Shown: positions 7,164-13,793 of the stretch, piece by piece | How positions within the stretch are numbered: position 1 is the stretch's first letter | How the letters are laid out: every line of letters begins with the position of its first letter | NCBI GenBank assembly: GCA_905199285.1 | Contig: CAJKFZ010000043.1 | Coordinates: forward strand, 1 to 14,617 | Source: an uncultured Ruminococcus sp. | GTDB taxonomy: Bacteria; Bacillota; Clostridia; Oscillospirales; Ruminococcaceae | DNA: 14,617 nucleotides | Direction: 5' to 3' | Program-made: the position numbers and the translations under genes | The notes under the pieces: generated by a model | Databases searched by the model: none | What the model saw: only the letters and a program-made list of their open reading frames with translations | What the model was told of the DNA's origin: nothing

Positions 7164-8009
7164 TTATTTGAATATTTTTTCTATATCTTCCGGAATTTCC
7201 GATCTTACTGTAATCTGTTCTCCCGAAACAGGATCTTTAAACGAAATTTCTCCGCAATGAAGTGCCTGACGTGATATATCAGTCCTGTATCCGCCGTACA
7301 TATCGTCTCCGGCAAGAGGATGTCCGATATGCGAGAAGTGAACTCTTATCTGGTGGGTTCTGCCTGTTTCGAGATTTATTTCAGCAAGCGAATACTGCGG
7401 ATTCATTTTAATTCTTTTGTAATGCGTAACAGCCTCCTGTCCGTCCCCACGAACGCAGCGCAGGATTATTGATTCACGCTCTCTTGCTATCGGAGCATTT
7501 ATCGTTCCGGATTCGTCAATATTTCCGTGAACTGCCGCATAGTATATCTTTTTGCAGCACCCCTGAAGAAGCTTCGCCGCAAAAGGATCTTTAGCGACAA
7601 CGCACAGTCCGGATGTATCTTTATCCAGCCTGTTTACAGGACGGAAAGTCAGTTCCGGATAAAGATAGGCAAAATAATTCCCAAGGGTATCGCCCTGATG
7701 CTTTATCGACGGATGAACGGGCATTCCTCCGGTCTTATCGAATATTATCAGACTTTCATTTTCAAATGCTACAGGAACGTTCAGTAAACCGTTCGGTTCA
7801 AGAAAGCTCTCGTCGGCAAGACTGAGAATTATTTCATCGCCGTTGTAAACTGTGTCAATACTGCGGACAGTCTGCCCGTTACGCATGATTCCCCCCTCCC
7901 GACGTTTCAGCTTTGTAAGCAGACGCTTTGAAACGCCTTTTTGGTCGATAAGGAAGGTCTGAAGAGTTATCGGCTTCACCGATTCCACAATCAGCTTTAT
8001 TTCTTTCAA
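7164..8009 (-). CDS. RluA-family pseudouridine synthase
   Basis: This protein of about 281 residues is predicted to convert uridine to pseudouridine in rRNA or tRNA. It has an N-terminal S4-like RNA-binding domain (about 14-63, including GVSKRLL and GIMRNGQ) and then the catalytic domain. The catalytic aspartate is D129 in RPVNRLDKDTSG, the RluA-class signature. The motif GRTHQIRVH further on is also typical. The start is unusual. A ribosome site AAAGAGG abuts an ATG at 8018 (zero spacing) but lies 9 nt before a TTG at 8009, so TTG is the best initiator; ATG 8018 and ATG 8051 are alternatives. The S4 domain begins soon after and cannot be dispensed with, so the gene must overlap the upstream membrane-protein gene by about 131 nt in another frame. 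The target uridine is unknown. Confidence 0.87.
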   Translation of the reverse strand: MKEIKLIVESVKPITLQTFLIDQKGVSKRLLTKLKRREGGIMRNGQTVRSIDTVYNGDEIILSLADESFLEPNGLLNVPVAFENESLIIFDKTGGMPVHPSIKHQGDTLGNYFAYLYPELTFRPVNRLDKDTSGLCVVAKDPFAAKLLQGCCKKIYYAAVHGNIDESGTINAPIARERESIILRCVRGDGQEAVTHYKRIKMNPQYSLAEINLETGRTHQIRVHFSHIGHPLAGDDMYGGYRTDISRQALHCGEISFKDPVSGEQITVRSEIPEDIEKIFK

Positions 8010-8772
8010 AATACTCATCCTCTTTAATGTAAATAGAAATTCCGAGCGCATAAGCCGTCATAAGCCTTGTAACGGCATAGGGAATTCCGATAACGGTAAT
8101 CATAACCGGAATATAGAACAGCACCGGCTTCATAAGCTCCTTTTTTCGTCCACGCATGAATCTGAGCGAATATATAATGATTTTAAACGCACTCATTTTC
8201 GGGAAGTGCGCCGCAAGAAAAAATCCTGCCGCAAGACTAAGTCTGACCGATATCCAGAAAGCTGCCGAGATAATAGTGAGCATACAGGCATGACAGGTCA
8301 GAAAAATTCCGCTTACATTTTGGCTTCTGATAAACAGAGAATAAGCGTTTATACCGAAAAAAGCAGCTGGAATAAGCGCCAGAAATCCGATAATTTTCGA
8401 CCAGAGCATTATTGCAAGACTTTTTCGGAAATTTCTTCTGCTCATAAGAATTCTTGAAAACGGAGTTGACCGTTTCCTATTCTCGTCGCACATTTCCATA
8501 AGACGATACGCTGCTCCATATAAAAGAGGAGCAGTTACCGCAGTTCTCAGAACGAAAGCAATAAGAGTTACGGCAAGCTGTATCTTGCTTTCTCCGCTGA
8601 AAAGAGCTATGGGCGGCATTTCTCCGAAATAAAGCAAAAGACTGAAAACTGCAGCTTCTGCAAAACGAAAGAAAAGTTCTGCGGCAAGCGGAAGCATACA
8701 GATCATCATGGTCGATGCTTTTTTATTTTTCAGTAATTTTTTTGAAAAGGCTGTAAGCTCTCTGATTTTCAT
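7879..8772 (-). CDS. Polytopic membrane protein of unknown function
   Basis: This 297-residue protein has about five hydrophobic segments (about 20-48, 65-88, 118-143, 155-188, 215-242) and Arg/Lys-rich loops between them, such as DENRKRSTPFSR (96-107) and MRGRKKELMK (206-215). The layout resembles the loose group of DUF975-like Firmicute membrane proteins, but I do not recognise a specific family. The last 45 residues are hydrophilic and overlap the start of the RluA-family gene in a different frame. A TGGAGG ribosome site precedes the ATG at 8772 by about 10 nt. It probably shares a transcript with rluA and luxS downstream. Function cannot be inferred from these neighbours. Confidence 0.75.
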   Translation of the reverse strand: MKIRELTAFSKKLLKNKKASTMMICMLPLAAELFFRFAEAAVFSLLLYFGEMPPIALFSGESKIQLAVTLIAFVLRTAVTAPLLYGAAYRLMEMCDENRKRSTPFSRILMSRRNFRKSLAIMLWSKIIGFLALIPAAFFGINAYSLFIRSQNVSGIFLTCHACMLTIISAAFWISVRLSLAAGFFLAAHFPKMSAFKIIIYSLRFMRGRKKELMKPVLFYIPVMITVIGIPYAVTRLMTAYALGISIYIKEDEYFERNKADCGIGEADNSSDLPYRPKRRFKASAYKAETSGGGNHA

Positions 8773-8833
8773 AATACTTTCCTCCAGACTGGATTTATGG
8801 TATTATGTGTAAAATCATAGAAAATATGCAAAT

Positions 8834-9493
8834 TCACATATAGTCATTATACGCATAATCGTCCGTTGGGTCGGGAATTTTGTCATACGGACAATATCCC
8901 AGAATCTCAAATGCCTGAGAATTAAGCCACATCTGCGCTGTAACTATTATATCAAATCCCTCGCCGAACTCTGCGTTAAGCTGTTTCGGATCATATTTCG
9001 GGATTCCGAAACCGCTGAGCATATTTGAAATAACTCCGCCGTGAGTTATAAGAGCACAATGTGTCAGACCGTCATTCATCATGTCCATGATTATTTCATG
9101 CAAAGCCTTGAAAGTTCTCGCAGAAAGCTCTTCAAGACTTTCTCCCTCCGGCGGACGTGAATCTTTTCCGCCTCTGAGCCAAGCTTTATAGTCATCACGG
9201 TCAACGAGTTCGTCAACGCTTTTATTCTCGAAAACGCCCAGATCAAGCTCTCTTAAATCGTCAACAGTACACATTTGCGTAAAAGGGAAAAGAATCTCCG
9301 CCGTTTCTGTGCATCTCCTCAATGGAGAAGAATATACTCTATGGACAGACGGATAATCGAACTCATCCATTTTGGATGCAAGTTCTCCTGCTCCTTTCTG
9401 AGAAAGCGGAAGATCGGTTTTTCCGATATAAATGCCTTTTTCGTTAGCCTCCGTCAGTCCATGACGGATAATGCTTATACGGTAACCTTTCAT
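8834..9493 (-). CDS. Histidine phosphatase family protein (phosphoglycerate mutase-like)
   Basis: This 219-residue cytoplasmic enzyme belongs to the branch-1 histidine phosphatase superfamily, which uses a phospho-histidine intermediate. The catalytic signature is IIRHGLTEAN with R10 and H11. The second arginine is R60 in SSPLRR, the acid is E82 in RELDLGVFE, and the second histidine is H151 in ALITHGG. All core residues are intact, so it should be a phosphatase or mutase; the substrate is open (cobalamin intermediate, sugar phosphate or other). The C-terminal 40 residues are acidic and Tyr-rich and look lineage-specific. An AAAGGAATG ribosome site lies upstream of the ATG. It is followed by a 61-nt gap before the membrane-protein gene. 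That gap holds a weak promoter-like pair (TTGCAT, 18 nt, CATAAT), so the genes may not be strictly one operon. Confidence 0.9.
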   Translation of the reverse strand: MKGYRISIIRHGLTEANEKGIYIGKTDLPLSQKGAGELASKMDEFDYPSVHRVYSSPLRRCTETAEILFPFTQMCTVDDLRELDLGVFENKSVDELVDRDDYKAWLRGGKDSRPPEGESLEELSARTFKALHEIIMDMMNDGLTHCALITHGGVISNMLSGFGIPKYDPKQLNAEFGEGFDIIVTAQMWLNSQAFEILGYCPYDKIPDPTDDYAYNDYM

Positions 9494-9697
9494 ATTAACA
9501 TTCCTTTCATATTTAATACCTTTTAGACGGCGAACATCTTAAGGCAACCTCTAAAAATCTCTTTTTACAAATCTTCGGCTGAATCCGGCTTACTTCTGTA
9601 AGACGATATGCACAAAAAAATGCGTTAATTTTCTATTCATTGACAAATCTCACAAAAAAACGTCGAAAAAATAATAATTCTTCAATGCACAGACATA
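9494..9697. other. AT-rich intergenic stretch with no gene
   Basis: This region separates the divergent histidine phosphatase and XRE regulator genes. It contains a small hairpin, CTTAC-TTCT-GTAAG (9589-9602), and several A-runs. A TTGACA at 9640-9645 lacks a -10 at a workable distance. I see no convincing coding sequence or RNA gene and no clear minus-strand promoter for the phosphatase gene. Confidence 0.6.
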
Positions 9698-9726
9698 TTT
9701 ACTTATTATACATTTTGTATTATAAT
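9698..9726 (+). promoter_or_regulatory. Promoter and candidate operator of the XRE regulator gene
   Basis: TTTACT (9698-9703), a 17-nt spacer and TATAAT (9721-9726) make a sigma-A promoter. Between and overlapping the two boxes is a dyad: TTATTATAC (9703-9711), ATTTT, GTATTATAA (9717-9725), with 8 of 9 positions complementary. A dimer bound there would block RNA polymerase, so autoregulation by the encoded protein is likely (inference). Confidence 0.65.
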
Positions 9727-9766
9727 AATACTGCTGATATTTTTTTATTTTTGGAGGATACTTTTT

Positions 9767-10483
9767 ATGAATTCCGATTTTGCAAGAATCATTACTTTAC
9801 AAAGAAAAGAACGCCACATTAGTCAGAAGCAGGCCGCAACCGATCTTGGCATCTCTCAGGCGCTGCTTTCACATTATGAAAAGGGAATCCGTGAATGCGG
9901 ATTGAATTTCCTTGTAAAAATTGCAGATTATTATAACGTATCGTGCGATTATCTTCTTGGAAGAACTCCTGAACCGGAGGGAAAAATAATCTCTATCGAG
10001 GATATTCCTGATGACGACGGAAATAATACCCTTAAAATGCCGTCACCGGAGATAATCAATTTCAACCGAAGAATCATAAACAATTCGATCAGTCTGCTTT
10101 TCAGTCTTGCTCAGAAATCAGGCAGCATAACTCTTATTAAAGAGGTTGCGTCTTATCTTATGCTTTCGGTTTATAAGCTTTTCAGAATCATCTACAACGC
10201 TAATCCTAACAATGACCAAAAGCTTTTCAAGATACCTAAAGTTATCGCTAACGACAGTGCAAACGCTATTGTTTCAATGAGCGAAGCAAATATTAAAGCA
10301 GCTTCAAGCGGCATTGCCCTTGACGGAAACGACTGCGTTGATAATTTCGATACGCTTTATGTAACAACGGCTACTCTTCAAAAGGATTATGCTCAGTATT
10401 CATCGTCACTTCTTAACCTTATCAAGCGGAGCGAAGAAAGCATTTCCACAACCAGAGATAAACACCGTCCTGATGGAAAATAA
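9767..10483 (+). CDS. XRE-family helix-turn-helix regulator
   Basis: This 238-residue protein has an N-terminal Cro/CI-type helix-turn-helix (about 6-64). The sequence ISQKQAATDLGISQALLSHYEKG covers the two DNA-contact helices, and LNFLVKIADYYNVSCDYLLG completes the five-helix fold. After an acidic linker (about 70-90), the C-terminal part (95-238) is predicted to be mainly helical and could be a dimerisation or sensor domain; I do not recognise it. A GGAGG ribosome site precedes the ATG by 9 nt. The gene lies upstream of the trpB2 T-box, but that transcript has its own promoter, so a role in tryptophan control is only a guess. No strong terminator follows it. Confidence 0.88.
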   Translation: MNSDFARIITLQRKERHISQKQAATDLGISQALLSHYEKGIRECGLNFLVKIADYYNVSCDYLLGRTPEPEGKIISIEDIPDDDGNNTLKMPSPEIINFNRRIINNSISLLFSLAQKSGSITLIKEVASYLMLSVYKLFRIIYNANPNNDQKLFKIPKVIANDSANAIVSMSEANIKAASSGIALDGNDCVDNFDTLYVTTATLQKDYAQYSSSLLNLIKRSEESISTTRDKHRPDGK

Positions 10484-10553
10484 GAAACTGTATCTATTAT
10501 AACATTTTTCCATTAAAAATAAAAGGGTTTTTGCAAACTTTTTTCAGAAAATA

Positions 10554-10581
10554 GCACAAATCAGTAATATTTACTTTGTGC
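10554..10581. repeat. Imperfect dyad upstream of the T-box promoter
   Basis: GCACAA-ATC-AGTAA, a TAT loop, then TTACT-TTGTGC form an 11-bp inverted repeat broken by a 3-nt bulge. It ends 26 nt before the -35 box of the T-box promoter and has no U-run after it. It could be an operator or a weak end of the XRE transcript. Confidence 0.35.
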
Positions 10582-10607
10582 ATATCATCAAAAAACGCAC
10601 AGGACTC

Positions 10608-10636
10608 TTGACATAACAATATAATAATGATATATT
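10608..10636 (+). promoter_or_regulatory. Sigma-A promoter of the T-box/trpB2 transcript
   Basis: A perfect TTGACA (10608-10613), a 17-nt spacer and TATATT (10631-10636) place the transcript start near 10643, just upstream of T-box Stem I. This is the strongest -35 box in the window. Confidence 0.8.
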
Positions 10637-10642
10637 TATATA

Positions 10643-10938
10643 TATAAACCGTTGAAGAAGAGTAAGTAGCTTCTGAAATTGTATACCAGAGAGTCTGCGT
10701 TTGGTGCGAGCAGATATACGGTTCAGTTGTGAATGGACTTCCGAGGGCGAACTGAAATATCTTAACCGATTCATTAGGTAAGCCGCAGCAGGTCTGCGTT
10801 ATCAAAACCGGCGTTTGAAAAAGAACGTGCAGAGTGGACGTATTTGTGCGTCAAGCAGGGTGGCACCGCAGAAAGATGATTATTCAGCTTCTGTCCCGGC
10901 ATTTCATTATTATGCCGGAACGGAGGCTTTTCGTTTTT
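10643..10938 (+). promoter_or_regulatory. Tryptophan-specific T-box riboswitch (tRNA-Trp sensor)
   Basis: This leader binds tRNA-Trp and lets transcription continue only when the tRNA is uncharged. Stem I starts with the typical GAAGAAGAGTAAGTAG and includes the AGAGAG bulge (10688-10693) and the TGGTGCGA apical loop. Pairings seen are CTGAA/TTCAG (10673-10677 with 10722-10726), GTATA/TATAC (10681-10685 with 10715-10719) and TCTGC/GCAGA (10694-10698 with 10710-10714). The specifier is TGG at 10734-10736 (GAATGGAC), the Trp codon, followed by the usual A. The T-box itself is AGGGTGGCACCGC (10857-10869). Its TGGC pairs with GCCA, which fits tRNA-Trp with discriminator G. The switch ends in the terminator at 10888-10938, which competes with the antiterminator. 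The downstream gene makes tryptophan, which agrees with the specifier. Confidence 0.95.
10888..10938 (+). terminator. T-box regulated terminator
   Basis: CTTCTG (10888-10893) pairs with CGGAGG (10921-10926) using wobbles, and CCGGCAT (10896-10902) pairs with ATGCCGG (10912-10918). A 2x2 internal loop lies between them, and CTTTTCGTTTTT follows. The 5' arm also contains the CCC needed by the T-box antiterminator, so the two folds are mutually exclusive. Confidence 0.85.
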
Positions 10939-10963
10939 CCGGCAAGTAAAAGGAGTAATTATT

Positions 10964-12337
10964 ATGTCAAACGAAAAAATTCCATACAAAATTTATCTTG
11001 AAGAAAACGAAATGCCAAAGGAATGGTATAATGTTCGTGCCGATATGCAGAAAAAGCCTGCACCGCTTCTTAATCCGGCTACAGGAAAGCCTGTAACAGC
11101 CGAAGAGCTTGGTCACGTTTTCTGCGATGAGCTTGTTGCTCAGGAACTTAACGAAACTGACCGTTATATCACTATTCCGGAGGAAATTCAGAATTTCTAT
11201 AAAATGTATCGTCCCTCACCGCTCGTAAGAGCTTACTGCCTTGAGAAAAAACTCGGAACTCCGGCAAAAATCTATTACAAGTTTGAGGGAAATAATACAA
11301 GCGGAAGCCACAAGCTTAATTCTGCGATCGCTCAGGCTTATTACGCTAAGCAGCAGGGACTTAAAGGCGTTACTACCGAAACAGGCGCAGGACAGTGGGG
11401 TACTGCTCTTTCTATGGCTTGCTCATATTTTGACCTCGACTGCAATGTTTATATGGTTAAATGCTCCTACGAGCAGAAGCCTTTCCGCCGTGAGGTTATG
11501 AGAACCTATGGCGCAAGCGTAACTCCGTCTCCTTCTAACACAACGGAAGTCGGAAGAAAGATCCTTGCTGAATTCCCTGACACAAACGGAAGCCTCGGCT
11601 GTGCTATTTCAGAAGCCGTTGAAGCTGCAACCTCCCGTGAGGGCTACCGCTATGTTCTCGGAAGCGTTCTTGCTCAGGTTCTGCTTCACCAGTCCATAAT
11701 CGGTATGGAATCAAAAATTGCTATGGATAAATACGGAATCAAGCCTGATATCATCATTGGCTGTGCTGGAGGCGGTTCTAACCTCGGCGGACTTATTTCT
11801 CCGTTTATGGGAGAAAAGCTTCGTGGAGAAGCTGATTACCGCTTCATCGCTGTAGAGCCGGCTTCATGCCCGAGCTTCACAAGAGGTGTTTACGCTTACG
11901 ACTTCTGCGATACAGGTAAGGTTTGTCCTCTTCAGAAAATGTACACTCTCGGAAGCGGATTTATGCCGTCAGCAAGCCATGCAGGCGGACTCAGATACCA
12001 CGGAATGAGCTCGGTTCTGTCAGAAATTTACGATCAGGGCTTAATGGAAGCAGTTGCAGTTGAACAGACTTCCGTTTTTGCCGCAGCTCAGCAGTTTGCA
12101 AGAGTTGAGGGAATCCTCCCCGCTCCGGAAAGCAGCCACGCTATCAAGGTTGCCATTGACGAGGCTCTTAAATGCAAGGAAACTGGCGAGGAAAAGACCA
12201 TTCTCTTCGGTCTTACCGGAACCGGCTACTTCGATATGTACGCTTATGCCGCTTTCAACGACGGCAAAATGGGCGATTATATCCCGACTGATGAAGAGAT
12301 CAAAAAGTCTACAGACCAGCTTCCTAAGATCGGTTAA
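10964..12337 (+). CDS. trpB: Tryptophan synthase beta chain, TrpB2 type
   Basis: This 457-residue PLP enzyme joins indole and L-serine to give tryptophan. Its length and N-terminal extension (about 1-80) place it in the TrpB2 group rather than the usual TrpB1 of about 400 residues. The Schiff-base lysine is K117 in SGSHKLNSA. The catalytic glutamate is E139 in TETGAGQWG. The phosphate-binding loop is GCAGGGSN (266-273). No trpA or other trp gene is nearby. This fits the TrpB2 group, which often lacks the alpha-contact features and may use free indole (family knowledge); here salvage of indole is an inference. An AAAAGGAG ribosome site precedes the ATG by about 8 nt. Expression is controlled by the upstream Trp T-box. 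Confidence 0.95.
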   Translation: MSNEKIPYKIYLEENEMPKEWYNVRADMQKKPAPLLNPATGKPVTAEELGHVFCDELVAQELNETDRYITIPEEIQNFYKMYRPSPLVRAYCLEKKLGTPAKIYYKFEGNNTSGSHKLNSAIAQAYYAKQQGLKGVTTETGAGQWGTALSMACSYFDLDCNVYMVKCSYEQKPFRREVMRTYGASVTPSPSNTTEVGRKILAEFPDTNGSLGCAISEAVEAATSREGYRYVLGSVLAQVLLHQSIIGMESKIAMDKYGIKPDIIIGCAGGGSNLGGLISPFMGEKLRGEADYRFIAVEPASCPSFTRGVYAYDFCDTGKVCPLQKMYTLGSGFMPSASHAGGLRYHGMSSVLSEIYDQGLMEAVAVEQTSVFAAAQQFARVEGILPAPESSHAIKVAIDEALKCKETGEEKTILFGLTGTGYFDMYAYAAFNDGKMGDYIPTDEEIKKSTDQLPKIG

Positions 12338-12369
12338 ATCATCCAAAAGAAACAGAATAACTTTTATAA

Positions 12370-12397
12370 AAAAGCTGTTGCATTAGCAACAGCTTTT
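12370..12397. terminator. Bidirectional intrinsic terminator between trpB2 and the DUF3592-like gene
   Basis: A perfect 12-bp stem, AAAAGCTGTTGC (12370-12381) with its complement (12386-12397), closes an ATTA loop. The T-run is inside and after the right arm (TTTTGTT); on the minus strand the stem ends in TTTTTTATAAAAG. It lies between the trpB2 stop (12337) and the minus-strand stop (12399). Confidence 0.85.
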
Positions 12398-12398
12398 G

Positions 12399-12803
12399 TT
12401 ATGATAAGATTAAGATTTCCATTATAATTCCAACAGCAATAAAAGCTGCTCCGACAGCAAATGCCGCTACAGCTTCGTAAGACACTCTTGTATCTTCATC
12501 GACGAAATAAAAACTCTTTGGCATTTGAGGATCGACATTTATAAGAACCGTTTCACCCTTGCTGTGATTAAGATTAATTGATTTCATATAATTATAATGC
12601 TCGGCAATAATATTTTTAGAGCCATTGCTGTATTTTACGAGTGGACAGAAATCCTTTCGGATAAAACCTCCACGGCACACGATCTTTTCCTGTATTTCTA
12701 TTATAATTCCATGATATGTTTCAGAATTTTCAATACGTTTTTTGTGCAAATAACAAAAGAAAATACCGATCAGAACTGCGATACATCCAGCTACTATAAA
12801 CAT
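12399..12803 (-). CDS. Small two-helix membrane protein (DUF3592-like)
   Basis: This 134-residue protein has a membrane segment at each end (about 2-20 and 108-132) and an extracytoplasmic or cytoplasmic beta-rich domain between them. The middle contains GIIIEIQEKIVCRGG, PLVKYSNG and KGETVLINVDPQMPKSFYF, the pattern of DUF3592-like proteins; the assignment is by eye. The open frame reaches a GTG at 12815, but that GTG is part of the ribosome site AAAGGTG. The ATG at 12803, 9 nt after it, is the better start. That start lies 1 nt after the stop of the upstream membrane XRE regulator (TAA-G-ATG), so the two are translationally coupled and probably work together. Function is unknown. Confidence 0.75.
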   Translation of the reverse strand: MFIVAGCIAVLIGIFFCYLHKKRIENSETYHGIIIEIQEKIVCRGGFIRKDFCPLVKYSNGSKNIIAEHYNYMKSINLNHSKGETVLINVDPQMPKSFYFVDEDTRVSYEAVAAFAVGAAFIAVGIIMEILILS

Positions 12804-12804
12804 C

Positions 12805-13653
12805 TTACTGCACACCTTTCGAATTTACAAACAGACTATTTCTTTTTCGCCCGTCTTTAATACAACAGAAAAAACCTGCACTCAGCAACAATATGCATGA
12901 AAAAATATCCCAGATATCAATAATAGGCTCAAGGAGAACTTTTGAAACGACTGTATTTATAAGTAAGCAGAACGCACTTCCTAAAATAAAAGCTATACCT
13001 AAAGCAAGTAACGTTCTGTTCTGAAAGAACTTAAATAAGCCATAGATAATCCATAAAAAACAAATTGAAATAATTGATGCTCTTATTCCTATTGGCAAAA
13101 TATATTTGCTTGTTTTAACAAGTCTGTCCATCACATAAAGAAAAGGAATTATAAATAAACTCAAAGAGATCAGCGAAACCATTACTCCGTTCTTTGGAAG
13201 TCTGATTAATGGAAATATTACTATCCATGCGAAAAACATGGAGCTTATCGGATAAAGCGACCAGCTTAGCCTCTGCGATATTGAATAATCACATATTACA
13301 CAAACAATAAACGCAACAAATAAACTCACAGAGAATAACCCAGCACAAATACTACGAAATTTATTATTTTTCTGACTTACGATCTTCTCAGTATAAGTAA
13401 TTGCATTATTTAAATTTTCTTCGATTTCTTCGTTTACAGAAACTTTTTTCTCACCATTAAGAAGTTCGCTTACTGTTATCTCAAGAATATCTGCTAAAGA
13501 CGTAAGCAAGGAAATATCAGGTCCACTTAACCCTCTCTCCCATTTTGAAACAGCCTTATCCGTAATATTAAGCTGCTCAGCCAAATCTTTCTGAGTCATT
13601 TTCTTTTCTCTTCTTAATTCGGCAATAAGTTTTCCCATTTTTTCTAAATTCAT
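12805..13653 (-). CDS. Membrane-tethered XRE-family regulator
   Basis: This 282-residue protein joins an N-terminal Cro/CI helix-turn-helix (about 7-62, with MTQKDLAEQLNITDKAVSKWERG) to a hydrophobic C-terminal half (about 100-270) with six or so membrane segments. The DNA-binding domain ends in the typical LADILEITVSELLNGE. Such one-component membrane regulators sense a signal in or across the membrane and act on DNA near it (family knowledge); the signal here is unknown. The ATG at 13653 follows an AGGGTG ribosome site by about 7 nt. It has its own sigma-A promoter, which holds a short palindrome. The small DUF3592-like gene follows directly and may be an accessory or target. Confidence 0.87.
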   Translation of the reverse strand: MNLEKMGKLIAELRREKKMTQKDLAEQLNITDKAVSKWERGLSGPDISLLTSLADILEITVSELLNGEKKVSVNEEIEENLNNAITYTEKIVSQKNNKFRSICAGLFSVSLFVAFIVCVICDYSISQRLSWSLYPISSMFFAWIVIFPLIRLPKNGVMVSLISLSLFIIPFLYVMDRLVKTSKYILPIGIRASIISICFLWIIYGLFKFFQNRTLLALGIAFILGSAFCLLINTVVSKVLLEPIIDIWDIFSCILLLSAGFFCCIKDGRKRNSLFVNSKGVQ

Positions 13654-13691
13654 AACTACACCCTCACAATCTATAATAATATTATGAGTTT

Positions 13692-13721
13692 ATTATACAG
13701 TATATCAGATTACAATGTCAA
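13692..13721 (-). promoter_or_regulatory. Promoter and candidate operator of the membrane XRE regulator
   Basis: On the minus strand, a perfect TTGACA (13721-13716), an 18-nt spacer and a perfect TATAAT (13697-13692) form a strong sigma-A promoter. The palindrome TATACAGTATA (13694-13704) overlaps the -10 box and could be the autoregulatory site (inference). Confidence 0.75.
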
Positions 13722-13793
13722 TCGACTGTTAGTAGAATGGGGATAATACGTGATTTCTCGACTATCGGTTTTCTAAATTTCATTAAAAACGAA

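Noticed and set aside
9640..9822. 60-residue open frame starting at TTG upstream of the XRE gene
   Set aside because: It has no ribosome site, very biased AT-driven composition, and runs across the XRE promoter and gene start.
10473..10513. Inverted repeat ATGGAAAA...TTTTCCAT around the XRE stop codon as a terminator
   Set aside because: The loop is 25 nt, the stem is AT-rich and only 8 bp, and no proper U-run follows.
10497..10989. Minus-strand open frames across the T-box region
   Set aside because: They are antisense shadows of a structured RNA leader with no coding signature or ribosome site.
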